DNA from: an uncultured Bacteroidales bacterium
GTDB taxonomy: Bacteria; Bacteroidota; Bacteroidia; Bacteroidales; UBA932
Direction of reading: 5' to 3'
NCBI GenBank assembly: GCA_900320545.1
Contig: ONSU01000007.1
Span: 54,543-118,542 of the forward strand
Length of the DNA: 64,000 nt
The first letter of the stretch is position 1; each line of letters starts with the position of its first letter. Made by a program: the position numbers and the translations under genes. Under the pieces are notes generated by a model that saw only the letters and a list, made by a program, of their open reading frames with translations, made no database searches and was not told the DNA's origin. Positions 43,031 through 51,200 of the stretch are shown piece by piece.

Positions 43031-43687
43031 CTACCGGAGCATCACCAGCGCGACGGACGGATGCGAAAATGCAAGCGTCACGGCATCGGCCGAGGCGCGG
43101 TTGAGCGTGGCTTTCCACCAGTTGTCCCAGACCACTTCGTCCAGCGGCCACTGCAGGCCGGAAGACTTGATAGTCAGCGTGTTGTCGGGCGAGAAAACGG
43201 ATATCCCACGTCCTTCTCCCACATACAGGGTGGCCGTGTCCCGGATGGCGAAGCTCTCCGTGTAGTCCGAAACGATCCGGATCGACGGGGTGGACAGGCC
43301 GTCCAGCCCTCGCGTACGCGCGTATTCCATTAATAAAGAAAGGTTGCCGACGGTGTGGTCTTCGCGTTTGCCGGTGGCGCCGAGGATGGTGACGGATTCG
43401 AGGGAAGGGTAATGTTCCAGCAGCCATCCGAGGGCCTTGGTCTGGTCGTTCGTCTCCTGCTCGGAAACGGGAACAAGGCGTTCGGCGTACACTGTGCGGA
43501 GGCGGGAGGGGATGGAATCCATGTCCCCGACGACGGCGTCGGGCCTGCGCCGGTCGCGGAAGTACCGGTAGAAGGCGGCTGCGGCCCCGTCGCAGCAGAC
43601 GATGACGTCCGCCTGCTCCAGGAGGAGCCGCGGATACGGCTTCGCGGGGAAGTCGCCGGCTCCCAGTATGACTGCGTTAAGACTCAC
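43031..43687 (-). CDS. Thiamine pyrophosphokinase
   Basis: Converts thiamine and ATP to thiamine diphosphate. Motifs: VILGAGDFP, VIVCCDGAAAAFYRY, PDAVVGDMDSIPSRL (metal/ATP site), VSEQETNDQTKALGWL, ILGATGKREDHTVGNLSLL (thiamine site) and a C-terminal beta domain with SGLQWPL. I chose GTG 43687, overlapping the fmt stop by 11 bp, giving 218 residues; an upstream ATG at 43771 would overlap fmt by 95 bp and add low-complexity residues. It is the last gene of the alaS operon. Confidence 0.88.
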   Translation of the reverse strand: MSLNAVILGAGDFPAKPYPRLLLEQADVIVCCDGAAAAFYRYFRDRRRPDAVVGDMDSIPSRLRTVYAERLVPVSEQETNDQTKALGWLLEHYPSLESVTILGATGKREDHTVGNLSLLMEYARTRGLDGLSTPSIRIVSDYTESFAIRDTATLYVGEGRGISVFSPDNTLTIKSSGLQWPLDEVVWDNWWKATLNRASADAVTLAFSHPSVALVMLR

Positions 43688-46115
43688 TTTCGAGGGCTTT
43701 GACTTTGTCGATTTCGGCCTTGGAGGTACCTTCCGTGGCCTTGTAGGTGTCGGGATCGCGGAATCCGGCAAGGAAGGCCTTCACGTCGAGACGCTTCTTC
43801 CCGGAGAGCTGGACGTCCAGCAGACCGACGGCGCTGTCGGCGGTGGCGATGGCGAAGTATTTCTTCCCGTCGGTAAGGACCTGGCCGGGCGTGCCGTGGA
43901 GGTCTTCCCGGATTTCGGCGCGGAAGATCTTGAGCTGGGTGGCGGTGCCGTCTTTCTCGAGTTCGGTGTAGGCCGTGGGGACGGGGCTCAGACCGCGGAT
44001 CAGGTTGAAGATGTGCTGCGAGGAGTCGTTCCAGTCGATGTGGCAGAGTTCCCGGGTCAGTTTCGGCGCTTTTTTCAGCAGTTCGGAACCCTGGATGAAA
44101 CTCCGTTGCACGCGGGTCTCGGCATTGCCTTCAATGAGGCCCTGGACGGTCTGGATGACGAGGTCCGCGGCGACGCCTTTCAGGGCCTCGTGGACCTCTC
44201 CGGCGGTCTCGTCTTTCTCGATGCGGATTTCCTGGCGGAGAATGATGCCGCCGGTGTCGATGCTGTGGTCGATCATGAAGGTCGTGGCGCCGGTGATATT
44301 CTCCCCGTTGATGACGGCCCAGTTGACCGGCGCGGCGCCGCGGTACTGCGGCAGCAGGGCGGTGTGGAGGTTGAAGGTGCCGAGACGCGGCATCTTCCAC
44401 ACTTCCTCGGGCAGCATCCGGAAACCGACCACGACGAAGATGTCGGCCTTGAGTGCGGCGAGGGCGGCGAGGAATTCCGAATCTTTGAGTTTCTCGGGCT
44501 GGAGGACGGGAATTCCGTGCTCTACGGCGAATTGCTTGACGGGGCTCTCGATCAGTTTGAGACCCCTTCCGGCGGGCTTGTCGGCGACGGTCACGACGCC
44601 CGCGACATGGTATTTCTTTTCGACCAGGGCGCGGAGGGGAGCCACCGCGAATTCGGGCGTGCCCATATAGACGATGCGCGTCTTCTTGAAGAGGGACATA
44701 ATCTTGCTCTTGAATCTATTCCATTCCGATTTGAAACTGTCGCTGCCCAGCAGGGACGAGTCGTGGATGGCTTTCCACGACAGGAAGAGCCCCGTCGGGA
44801 AGAGGACCATCGCGGAGATGAAGTTGCCGAAGACCGGCGAGACGGCGCCGTCCTTGGCCAGTTTGGTGCCGGTGATGTCGACGACCCAGTAGAGGACGAA
44901 GAACAGGACCGAGACGATGGCCGAGGTGCCGAGCCCGCCCTTGCGGATCAGGGCGCCGAGCGGGGCGCCGATGAAGAAGAGGATGAGACAGGCGAGCGCC
45001 TGGGCGAATTTCTTGTAGATCTCGATGTTGGTGAGCCGGAGAATGTAGGAGTATTCGTAGGACTCGATCGTGTAGTTGCTGAGGGTGGATTCCATCTGAC
45101 GGGCCTGCGCGGCGGCCGATTCCAGGGCCTGGCGTTTTTTCTCGGCGGTGTCCCACTGGAGGAAGTCCGGGTCGGAGAGGTTCTGCATCCGCCGCCAGGA
45201 AGTGTCGAGCTGCGTATTTCTGGCAAGGGCGCCGTGCTCGGCGAATCCGGCCAGATGCCGGACGTAGGCGGAGTCGTACAGGGCCGACAGGGAGTCCTGC
45301 CCGTGTGTGAGAAGCCCCATCGGCATCGATTTGACCTGGTCGGAGAAGCGCGCCTTGTCGGATTTGTGGAAGGCGTAGTTCTCGAGGCGGATGATGAGTT
45401 CCTGTCTGGTGAAGTCGATGCGCTGGAGGGTGAGGGTGGTGTCGCGGTATTTGCGGACGTTGGTCTCCTGGTAGTTGGTGCCGTCGTAGAGGATGAAGGT
45501 CAGGTAATCCTTGGCCTTGGAGAGTTTCATGATCCCGGAATCGGCGACGGTGAGCGTGGTGTTGCCGCGGCCGTTGGAATGGTCGTACACCATCACGTCC
45601 ATCATCATCCCGGTGTCCTCATTCCGGTCGCCGATGCGGAGGACATAGCCGTCGATGCCGTCGTAGAAGGTGCCGATGGGGATTTTGATCTCGTTCTTCG
45701 TCTTGCTGAAGTCGTCCCGCATCGTGTAGATCTGGTTCATCGCGTAGGGGACGAGGTTGTTGCAGACGAAGAAGGTGCCGATGCTGATGACGGTGCTGGT
45801 GATCATCATCGGGAGCATGACCCGCGTGAGGGAGATGCCCGAGGCCTTGATGGCGATGAGTTCGAAGTTCTCGCCCATCTGCCCGAGGGTCATCATCGAG
45901 GCCAGCAGGGTCGAGAGCGGCAGCGCGAGCGGGAGCACGGTGCAGCTCGCCCACAGCATGAATTCCAGCACGACCCTGAGCCCCAGCCCCTTCCCGACGA
46001 TCTCGTCGATGTACACCCACAGGAACTGCAGCAGCAGAATGAAGATGACGACAACCAGGATCGCTGCGAACGGTCCTATGAATGCCTTCAGGATAAATTT
46101 ATCTATTTTCTTCAT
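43677..46115 (-). CDS. LptF/LptG family permease fused in frame to methionyl-tRNA formyltransferase
   Basis: One uninterrupted 812-codon frame with two different proteins. Residues 1 to about 465 are an LptF/LptG (YjgP/YjgQ) permease: KKIDKFILKAFIGPFAAILVV, three N-terminal transmembrane helices, a periplasmic domain, and C-terminal helices (LACLILFFIGAPLGALIRKGG). Residues about 473-812 are a complete Fmt: MSLFKKTRIVYMGTPEFAVA, DKPAGRGLKLIESPVK, FNLHTALLPQYRGAAPVNW, ATTFMIDHSIDTGGI. An in-frame ATG at 44699 lies exactly where Fmt normally starts. So Fmt could be made alone by internal initiation, or as a membrane-tethered fusion. The permease belongs to LPS transport and Fmt to translation initiation. 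Which of LptF or LptG it is cannot be told. Confidence 0.88.
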   Translation of the reverse strand: MKKIDKFILKAFIGPFAAILVVVIFILLLQFLWVYIDEIVGKGLGLRVVLEFMLWASCTVLPLALPLSTLLASMMTLGQMGENFELIAIKASGISLTRVMLPMMITSTVISIGTFFVCNNLVPYAMNQIYTMRDDFSKTKNEIKIPIGTFYDGIDGYVLRIGDRNEDTGMMMDVMVYDHSNGRGNTTLTVADSGIMKLSKAKDYLTFILYDGTNYQETNVRKYRDTTLTLQRIDFTRQELIIRLENYAFHKSDKARFSDQVKSMPMGLLTHGQDSLSALYDSAYVRHLAGFAEHGALARNTQLDTSWRRMQNLSDPDFLQWDTAEKKRQALESAAAQARQMESTLSNYTIESYEYSYILRLTNIEIYKKFAQALACLILFFIGAPLGALIRKGGLGTSAIVSVLFFVLYWVVDITGTKLAKDGAVSPVFGNFISAMVLFPTGLFLSWKAIHDSSLLGSDSFKSEWNRFKSKIMSLFKKTRIVYMGTPEFAVAPLRALVEKKYHVAGVVTVADKPAGRGLKLIESPVKQFAVEHGIPVLQPEKLKDSEFLAALAALKADIFVVVGFRMLPEEVWKMPRLGTFNLHTALLPQYRGAAPVNWAVINGENITGATTFMIDHSIDTGGIILRQEIRIEKDETAGEVHEALKGVAADLVIQTVQGLIEGNAETRVQRSFIQGSELLKKAPKLTRELCHIDWNDSSQHIFNLIRGLSPVPTAYTELEKDGTATQLKIFRAEIREDLHGTPGQVLTDGKKYFAIATADSAVGLLDVQLSGKKRLDVKAFLAGFRDPDTYKATEGTSKAEIDKVKALESES

Positions 46116-46130
46116 TCCTTCGTCTTTCCG

Positions 46131-46156
46131 TCATTCCCGGACTGTTCCGGGAATCT
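46131..46156. repeat. Dispersed palindromic repeat, copy 5
   Basis: 9-bp arms ATTCCCGGA (46133-46141) and TCCGGGAAT (46146-46154) flank loop CTGT. It abuts the alaS stop codon (46155-46157) and fills the gap to the permease-fmt gene. Confidence 0.8.
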
Positions 46157-48776
46157 ACGCCGTGGCGAGTTCTACGAGCTTCTCCAGCGCGGCTGCGAGT
46201 CCGTCGAGGTTCTTGCCGCCCGCCGTGGCGAGGCCCGGCTGTCCGCCGCCGCCTCCCTGGATGAGTTTCGCGGCGACGCCGATGTCCTTTCCGGCGTGCT
46301 TTCCACCGGCGACCAGGTCGGCGGAGTACATCAGGACGAGGTTCGGTTTCTCATTGAAGGGATAGGCTCCCGCCAGCACGAGGTTCTCCGACTGCTTCTG
46401 CAGCAGCAGGGCCACGTTGCGGACAATGGCCGGATCGACGCTGCGGTCGAATTTCGCCACCCGGATCCCGCCGATCACTTCGGCGTCCGCCTCCAGCTTG
46501 CGGGCCAGGGCTGCGGCTTTCTCGGCGGCGACGGCCTCCAGCTGCTTGTGGGCGTCGGCGTTGTCTTCGATCATCTTCCTGATGGCGCCGGTAAGGTCGG
46601 GCACGTTGTTGAAGAGGGCCTTGACCGTCCGGAGCATCTCCTCGAGCCCGCCGACAAACCGCTCGGCGGCTTCTCCCGTAATGGCTTCGATGCGCCTGAC
46701 GCCCGCGGCGATGGCACCTTCGGAGACGATCTTGAAGAATCCGATCTCTCCGGATGCGCCGGCGTGCGTGCCGCCGCAGAGTTCCGTCGAAGGACCGAAA
46801 TTCACCACGCGGACCTTCTCGCCGTACTTCTCTCCGAAGAGGGCGATGGCACCCATCTTCTGCGCTTCTTCCATCGAGGTCTCGCAAACCTTGCGCGTAT
46901 AGTTGGCGCGGATGGCGGCATTGACCTTGTGCTCGACGGCGGCGATCTCTTCGTCGGAGAGTTTGGCGAAGTGGCTGAAGTCGAAGCGCAGGTAGTCGGG
47001 TCCGACGAAGGATCCTTTCTGCTCGACATGGGTGCCGAGGACCTCCCTCAGGGCCTGGTCCATCAGGTGGGTCGCGGTATGGTTGGCCGCGATCCGGGCG
47101 CGTCTTCCGGCGTCGACGTGCAGGCTGAACAGACCTTCGCAGTCCTCCGGAATACGCTCCGCGAGGTGGATGGTAAGGTTGTTTTCCTTGACGGTGTTGA
47201 GGATGTTGATCTTCTCGCCGGCGGCGTTCCCGATATAGCCGGTGTCGCCCACTTGACCGCCCATTTCCGCGTAGAACGGGGTGCGGTCGAAGACGAGCTG
47301 GTAGAGGACTTTGTTTTTCTGCTTGACGGTGCGGTGCTTCAGCAGCCGGGCCGCGGGCTCTTCGAGGGTGTCGTAGCCGGTGAAGGAAACTTCCTCTCCC
47401 GCGGCGAATTCGACCCAGTCGCCGAATTCGTTGGCGGTGGCGCTCCGGGCGCGGTCTTTCTGCTTCTGGAGTTCGGCGTTGAAGCCGTCCAGGTCGACGG
47501 AGAAGCCCTTCTCGGTCGCGATGAGTTCGGTGAGATCGATCGGGAAGCCGTAGGTGTCGTAGAGGACGAAGGCGTCGGTGCCGGGGAGGATCTTGCTTGC
47601 GGCGTTTTCGGCGAGTTTGTCGTCGAGCATCCTGATGCCGCGGTCGAGGGTCTTAAGGAAGGCGTTCTCCTCTTCGCGGATGACGTTCTCGATGAGCGTC
47701 TGCTGCGCCTTGAGTTCGGGATAGGCCTCGCCCATGTCGCTGACGAGCTGCGGAATAAGCCGGCAGAGGAACGGCTCCTCGAAGCCGAGGAAGGTGTATC
47801 CGTAGCGGACGGCGCGGCGCAGGATGCGGCGGATGACGTAGCCGGCTTTGACGTTGGAGGGAAGCTGGCCGTCGGCGATGGAGAAGGCGATGGCCCGGAC
47901 GTGGTCGGCGATGACGCGCATCGCGACCTCGACATTGCCGCCCTCGGCGTATTTGTGGCCGGAGAATTCTTCGACCTTGCCGATGATGCCGCTGAAGACA
48001 TCGGTCTCGTAGTTGGATTTCTTGTTCTGGAGAATCATGCAGAGGCGTTCGAAGCCCATTCCCGTATCGATGTTCTTGGCGGGAAGCGGCTCGAGGTGGC
48101 CGTCGGCCTTGCGGTTGTACTGCATGAAGACGAGGTTCCAGATCTCGATGACGTCGTCGTTGTCGGTGTTGACGAGCTCACGGCCGGGAATCTTCGCGAT
48201 CTCCTCGTCGGAGCGCAGGTCGATGTGGATCTCGCTGCAGGGACCGCAGGGACCCGTGTCGCCCATTTCCCAGAAGTTGTCGTGCTTGTTGCCGGTGAGG
48301 ATGTGGTCCTCGGGGAGGTGCTTGCGCCAGGCGGCGAGGGCTTCTTCGTCAAGGGCGGTGCCGTCCTCGGCGCTGCCCTCGAAGACGGTGCCGTAGAGTT
48401 TGGCCGGGTCGATCTTGTAGACCTCCGTGAGGAGTTCCCAGGCCCAGTCGATGGCCTCGGTCTTGAAATAGTCGCCGAAGCTCCAGTTGCCAAGCATCTC
48501 GAACATCGTATGATGCCGCCCGTCGTGTCCGACGGCCTCGAGGTCGTTGTGCTTGCCGCTCACGCGGAGGCATTTCTGGCTGTCGGCCGCACGGGGGAAT
48601 TTCGGCGCGGTGTTGCCGAGGAAAATATCCTTGAACTGATTCATTCCCGCATTGGTGAACATCAGTGTGGGGTCGTTCTTGATAACCATCGGCGCCGACG
48701 GCACCACGGTGTGTCCTTTCGCTGCAAAGAAGTCCAAATACTTCTGCCTGATTTCTTTTGCTGTCATATTATTCAA
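46155..48776 (-). CDS. alaS: Alanyl-tRNA synthetase
   Basis: Charges tRNA-Ala. The class II core has [28 protein letters not shown] and [18 protein letters not shown]. The editing domain shows [16 protein letters not shown] (HxxxH), and [15 protein letters not shown] supplies the other zinc ligands. The C-terminal oligomerisation/DHHA1 region ends [17 protein letters not shown]. It is 873 residues, normal. The start is either 48776 (MNNMTAKE) or 48767 ([14 protein letters not shown]). It heads the operon with the permease-fmt fusion and thiamine pyrophosphokinase. Confidence 0.96.
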   Translation of the reverse strand: MNNMTAKEIRQKYLDFFAAKGHTVVPSAPMVIKNDPTLMFTNAGMNQFKDIFLGNTAPKFPRAADSQKCLRVSGKHNDLEAVGHDGRHHTMFEMLGNWSFGDYFKTEAIDWAWELLTEVYKIDPAKLYGTVFEGSAEDGTALDEEALAAWRKHLPEDHILTGNKHDNFWEMGDTGPCGPCSEIHIDLRSDEEIAKIPGRELVNTDNDDVIEIWNLVFMQYNRKADGHLEPLPAKNIDTGMGFERLCMILQNKKSNYETDVFSGIIGKVEEFSGHKYAEGGNVEVAMRVIADHVRAIAFSIADGQLPSNVKAGYVIRRILRRAVRYGYTFLGFEEPFLCRLIPQLVSDMGEAYPELKAQQTLIENVIREEENAFLKTLDRGIRMLDDKLAENAASKILPGTDAFVLYDTYGFPIDLTELIATEKGFSVDLDGFNAELQKQKDRARSATANEFGDWVEFAAGEEVSFTGYDTLEEPAARLLKHRTVKQKNKVLYQLVFDRTPFYAEMGGQVGDTGYIGNAAGEKINILNTVKENNLTIHLAERIPEDCEGLFSLHVDAGRRARIAANHTATHLMDQALREVLGTHVEQKGSFVGPDYLRFDFSHFAKLSDEEIAAVEHKVNAAIRANYTRKVCETSMEEAQKMGAIALFGEKYGEKVRVVNFGPSTELCGGTHAGASGEIGFFKIVSEGAIAAGVRRIEAITGEAAERFVGGLEEMLRTVKALFNNVPDLTGAIRKMIEDNADAHKQLEAVAAEKAAALARKLEADAEVIGGIRVAKFDRSVDPAIVRNVALLLQKQSENLVLAGAYPFNEKPNLVLMYSADLVAGGKHAGKDIGVAAKLIQGGGGGQPGLATAGGKNLDGLAAALEKLVELATA

Positions 48777-48799
48777 TGTTCGTCAATTTTCCATGTCCG

Positions 48800-48825
48800 T
48801 CATTCCGGACTTGATCCGGAATCTA
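48800..48825. repeat. Dispersed palindromic repeat, copy 6
   Basis: 8-bp arms ATTCCGGA (48802-48809) and TCCGGAAT (48815-48822) flank loop CTTGA. It lies inside the predicted 5' leader of alaS. Confidence 0.8.
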
Positions 48826-48833
48826 ATATCCTA

Positions 48834-48862
48834 CAAAAATACAACAATTTTCCGACAACAAA
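48834..48862 (-). promoter_or_regulatory. alaS operon promoter
   Basis: Minus-strand TTTG (48859-48862), 17-bp spacer, TATTTTTG (48834-48841), about 58 bp before the ATG. The -33 box is part of the T tract of the upstream OmpA terminator. Confidence 0.68.
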
Positions 48863-48888
48863 AAAAGAGAGTGGTTGAAGCCACTCTC
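48860..48888 (-). terminator. Terminator of the OmpA-family gene
   Basis: Minus-strand stem GAGAGTGG / CCACTCTC (48867-48888), loop CTTCAA, followed by seven Ts. Confidence 0.92.
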
Positions 48889-48902
48889 CATAGGAAGGAA
48901 TC

Positions 48903-48928
48903 GGATTCCGGAACTGTCCGGAATGACG
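48903..48928. repeat. Dispersed palindromic repeat, copy 7
   Basis: 8-bp arms ATTCCGGA (48905-48912) and TCCGGAAT (48917-48924) flank loop ACTG, followed by GACG. It lies between the OmpA-gene stop and its terminator, in opposite orientation to copy 6, 80 bp away. Confidence 0.8.
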
Positions 48929-48930
48929 TG

Positions 48931-50643
48931 CTACTGAATGATGTTCAGCTCGACGCGGCGGTTCTGCTGACGGCCTTCTTCGGTGTCGTTGGTCGCGATC
49001 GGGCGGGTCTTGCCGTAGCCCTTGTAGCTGAGCCGCTTGGAGGAGACGCCGCCTTCGTGGATGAAGTACTCGTATACGCTCTTGGCGCGATCCTCGGAAA
49101 GCTTCTGGTTGTAGGAATCCGAGCCGACCGAGTCGGTGTGGCCGGAGATCTCGCACTGGACGTCGGGATTGTCGTTGAGCCACTTGGCGACCTTGTCGAG
49201 ACCGGCTTTCGCCTTGTCGGTAAGGTTGAACTTGTTGAATGCGAACAGGGTGTTGGAGAGTTCGACCATCACGTCCTTGATTTCCTGCGGGACTTCCTTG
49301 ATGACGACGACGGTGTCGCGCACCACGACGGTGTTGACCTTCTCGACGGTGTCGCGAACGACGACGGTGTTGTTCTGCACCACGGTGTCACGAACGACGA
49401 CGGTCTGGACGACGGTCTTCACGACGGTGTCGGGCTTCGGAGGAAGCACGACCGCCGGGACGGCCACGTGTTTCTTGGCCTTGCCGAATGCAATCTTCAT
49501 CTTGAGGCCGGCGTGCATAGAATAGACGCCTTTGGCGGCCTTGGGAAGCGCTTCGTTCATATATTGGGCTTTGGGAACGCCCGCCTCATCCCGGAAATAG
49601 TAAGTCGGGAGTCCGCCGGAAACGGTGATGGACTGATAGGGACCTTCCTCGCCCTGAATGGCTTCGCCGGTCTTGTTGGATGTCATCGGGAGGAAGCCCA
49701 GATCGGCGTAGAGGCCGGTGTAGAGACCGCAGCCGCGGCCGAATTTCCAGCGGAAACCGATCTCGGCGCTGGCCATCGCGTTGATGAGGTTGGTCTTGTA
49801 GGGGCCGCTGATCTCGACGCCCCCGTTCTCGGAGAATTTACCGTCAACGTTAAAGGCGTTAATGGATTCGCCATATCCTTTCGGGCCGCTGGGGCGCGTG
49901 GATGTGGCCGTTCCGGTCATAGGGATGGCTCCGAAGAGATTGCCGGCACTGGCGGTCTCATCCCACGTTTCGGAATAGGGGAGATTGGAGGCATAGGCCG
50001 CTTCGCCTTTGCCCTGGAAGTTGCCGTACACGTTGAAGCCGACCTTGGCACCGAACGCGGCATAGAAGAAGTTGTTTCCCTTGCCCATCGGAGCCATCAG
50101 GTGCAGCATCAAGGGAACCTGGACGGCGAGATACTGCTGCATTTCGTAATAGTTCTCCAAGGCGATCGCACGGAGGACTTTCCTGCGCCCGTCATCGACG
50201 ACGCCGGCCGTCCATACGGCGCGGGCTGCGTCTTCGTTGACGAGGTTGATCCCGCCGTGATACATGGCCGCCTCGACGCCGGTCATGATACCGACGGTCG
50301 GGGTAATGTGGGCGATGTAGCCGAAGCCGCCGCCATAGCCGATGCCGACCGGGAATTTCATGAACTCTTCTTTCTCCAGCCATTTGGCGGATTCCCAGGG
50401 CCAGAGGGTGGACTTGGCCTCGGCTCCGACGGTCTCCGGCTCGGCCGTACCGGCGAAGTTGAGGTTGTAGGTCGTCACGTCATAGAACAGGGGGGCGAAA
50501 CCGCCGAATCCCTCGAAGAAGAACTCGTGTTTGGGCACGACTTCGTAGAAGTTCACTTTGCCCGCCTTGTTCTGGGCGAGCGCCGTGCCGAGCGACAGGA
50601 AAGTCGCCGCGACAAGGGTCAGGATGCTTAATTTACGAATCAT
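48931..50643 (-). CDS. OmpA-family outer-membrane protein with RDTV repeat linker
   Basis: A 570-residue protein. I chose ATG 50643 (MIRKLSILTLVAATFLSLGTALAQ, a signal peptide) over 50703, which lies beyond the TATCTTTG -7 box at 50682-50689. The N-terminal two-thirds looks like an outer-membrane barrel with aromatic/Gly strands. A linker with four near-identical 'VVVRDTV' units (about residues 405-445) follows. The C-terminal OmpA domain (about 455-570: FAFNKFNLTDKAKAGL, ISGHTDSVGSDSYNQKLSEDRA, RLSYKGYGKTRPIATN, QQNRRVELNI) binds peptidoglycan. It tethers the outer membrane to the wall. It has its own promoter and terminator. Confidence 0.92.
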   Translation of the reverse strand: MIRKLSILTLVAATFLSLGTALAQNKAGKVNFYEVVPKHEFFFEGFGGFAPLFYDVTTYNLNFAGTAEPETVGAEAKSTLWPWESAKWLEKEEFMKFPVGIGYGGGFGYIAHITPTVGIMTGVEAAMYHGGINLVNEDAARAVWTAGVVDDGRRKVLRAIALENYYEMQQYLAVQVPLMLHLMAPMGKGNNFFYAAFGAKVGFNVYGNFQGKGEAAYASNLPYSETWDETASAGNLFGAIPMTGTATSTRPSGPKGYGESINAFNVDGKFSENGGVEISGPYKTNLINAMASAEIGFRWKFGRGCGLYTGLYADLGFLPMTSNKTGEAIQGEEGPYQSITVSGGLPTYYFRDEAGVPKAQYMNEALPKAAKGVYSMHAGLKMKIAFGKAKKHVAVPAVVLPPKPDTVVKTVVQTVVVRDTVVQNNTVVVRDTVEKVNTVVVRDTVVVIKEVPQEIKDVMVELSNTLFAFNKFNLTDKAKAGLDKVAKWLNDNPDVQCEISGHTDSVGSDSYNQKLSEDRAKSVYEYFIHEGGVSSKRLSYKGYGKTRPIATNDTEEGRQQNRRVELNIIQ

Positions 50644-50681
50644 AATTCTATAAGAATTTTTAAAAATTTCTTTTCGACTCA

Positions 50682-50689
50682 CAAAGATA
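50682..50689 (-). promoter_or_regulatory. Promoter -7 element of the OmpA-family gene
   Basis: Minus-strand TATCTTTG (TAnnTTTG), 38 bp before the ATG. No clear -33 element 17-20 bp upstream. Confidence 0.6.
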
Positions 50690-50786
50690 TCAAAATTTTT
50701 CATTTATCGCAATATTTCCCGTGTCCCTGTGTGATGCCAACGAAGCCGCCGTAAGGTGTAAGTTTCTGATTGATAGTGCTTTATGC

Positions 50787-50820
50787 AAAAGGCCTTACTT
50801 GAAACCGAGTAAGGCCTTTT
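50787..50820. terminator. Hairpin related to the one at 26681-26722
   Basis: A perfect 13-bp stem, AAAAGGCCTTACT (50787-50799) with AGTAAGGCCTTTT (50808-50820). Short T tracts occur on both strands, so it may stop transcription in either direction. Core and flanks resemble the hairpin downstream of recO. Confidence 0.65.
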
Positions 50821-50866
50821 ACGAAACTAATTGATATACAGCGATTTATAACAAACGCCCCCCCTA

Positions 50867-51148
50867 GTATGTGTGCAGCACAACTTGCAAATATAACTGG
50901 GCAAAGGGTGCGAAAAGCATTTCCGAAGGCCATTGGCCGCCAGAGGGGGTCTGGGGGAAGCGTCCACGGTATGTGTGTAGCACACCTTGCAAATATAACT
51001 GAGCAAAGGGTACGAAAAGCATTTGTTAAGGTCATTGGCCGCCAGAGGGGGTCTGGGGGAAACGTCCACGGTATGTGTGCAACAGAACTTACAAATATAA
51101 CTGGAGAACTTGCAAATATGACCGGGGAAAGTGTGCGAAAAGTGATGA
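50867..51148. repeat. 102-bp tandem repeat array between OmpA and M23 genes
   Basis: Two full 102-bp units (50867-50968 and 50969-51070) are followed by a partial third (51071 to about 51148). The third contains an extra internal duplication of about 21 bp. Each unit holds TATATTTG on the minus strand (50888-50895, 50990-50997, 51092-51099), with a degenerate fourth (CATATTTG, 51113-51120). It also holds a G-rich segment, AGAGGGGGTCTGGGGGAA. This array and the hairpin at 50787 fill the only gene-free stretch over 300 bp (50644-51200). Small open frames through it are repeat artefacts. Confidence 0.9.
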
Positions 51149-51163
51149 GTTAACTGAAGCGAT

Positions 51164-51194
51164 TTTGAAAAGACAAAGCAATTTGTTATATTTG
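51164..51194 (+). promoter_or_regulatory. M23 peptidase gene promoter
   Basis: TTTG (51164-51167), exactly 19-bp spacer, TATATTTG (51187-51194), with the ATG only 6 bp later. It is a full consensus match, leaderless or nearly so. Confidence 0.8.
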
Positions 51195-51200
51195 TAAGTT

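Noticed and set aside
43602-48878. A 1758-codon open frame on the plus strand opposite fmt fusion and alaS
   Set aside because: It is antisense to two conserved genes, has biased composition and no recognisable domain.
50827-51069. An 80-codon minus-strand frame with a 34-residue peptide repeat
   Set aside because: It exists only because the DNA repeat unit is 102 bp (a multiple of 3). It has no signal peptide or homologous pattern that I recognise and lies in an intergenic repeat array.
50867-51148. Possible CRISPR array
   Set aside because: Units are contiguous 102-bp repeats with no unique spacers, and no cas genes are present.
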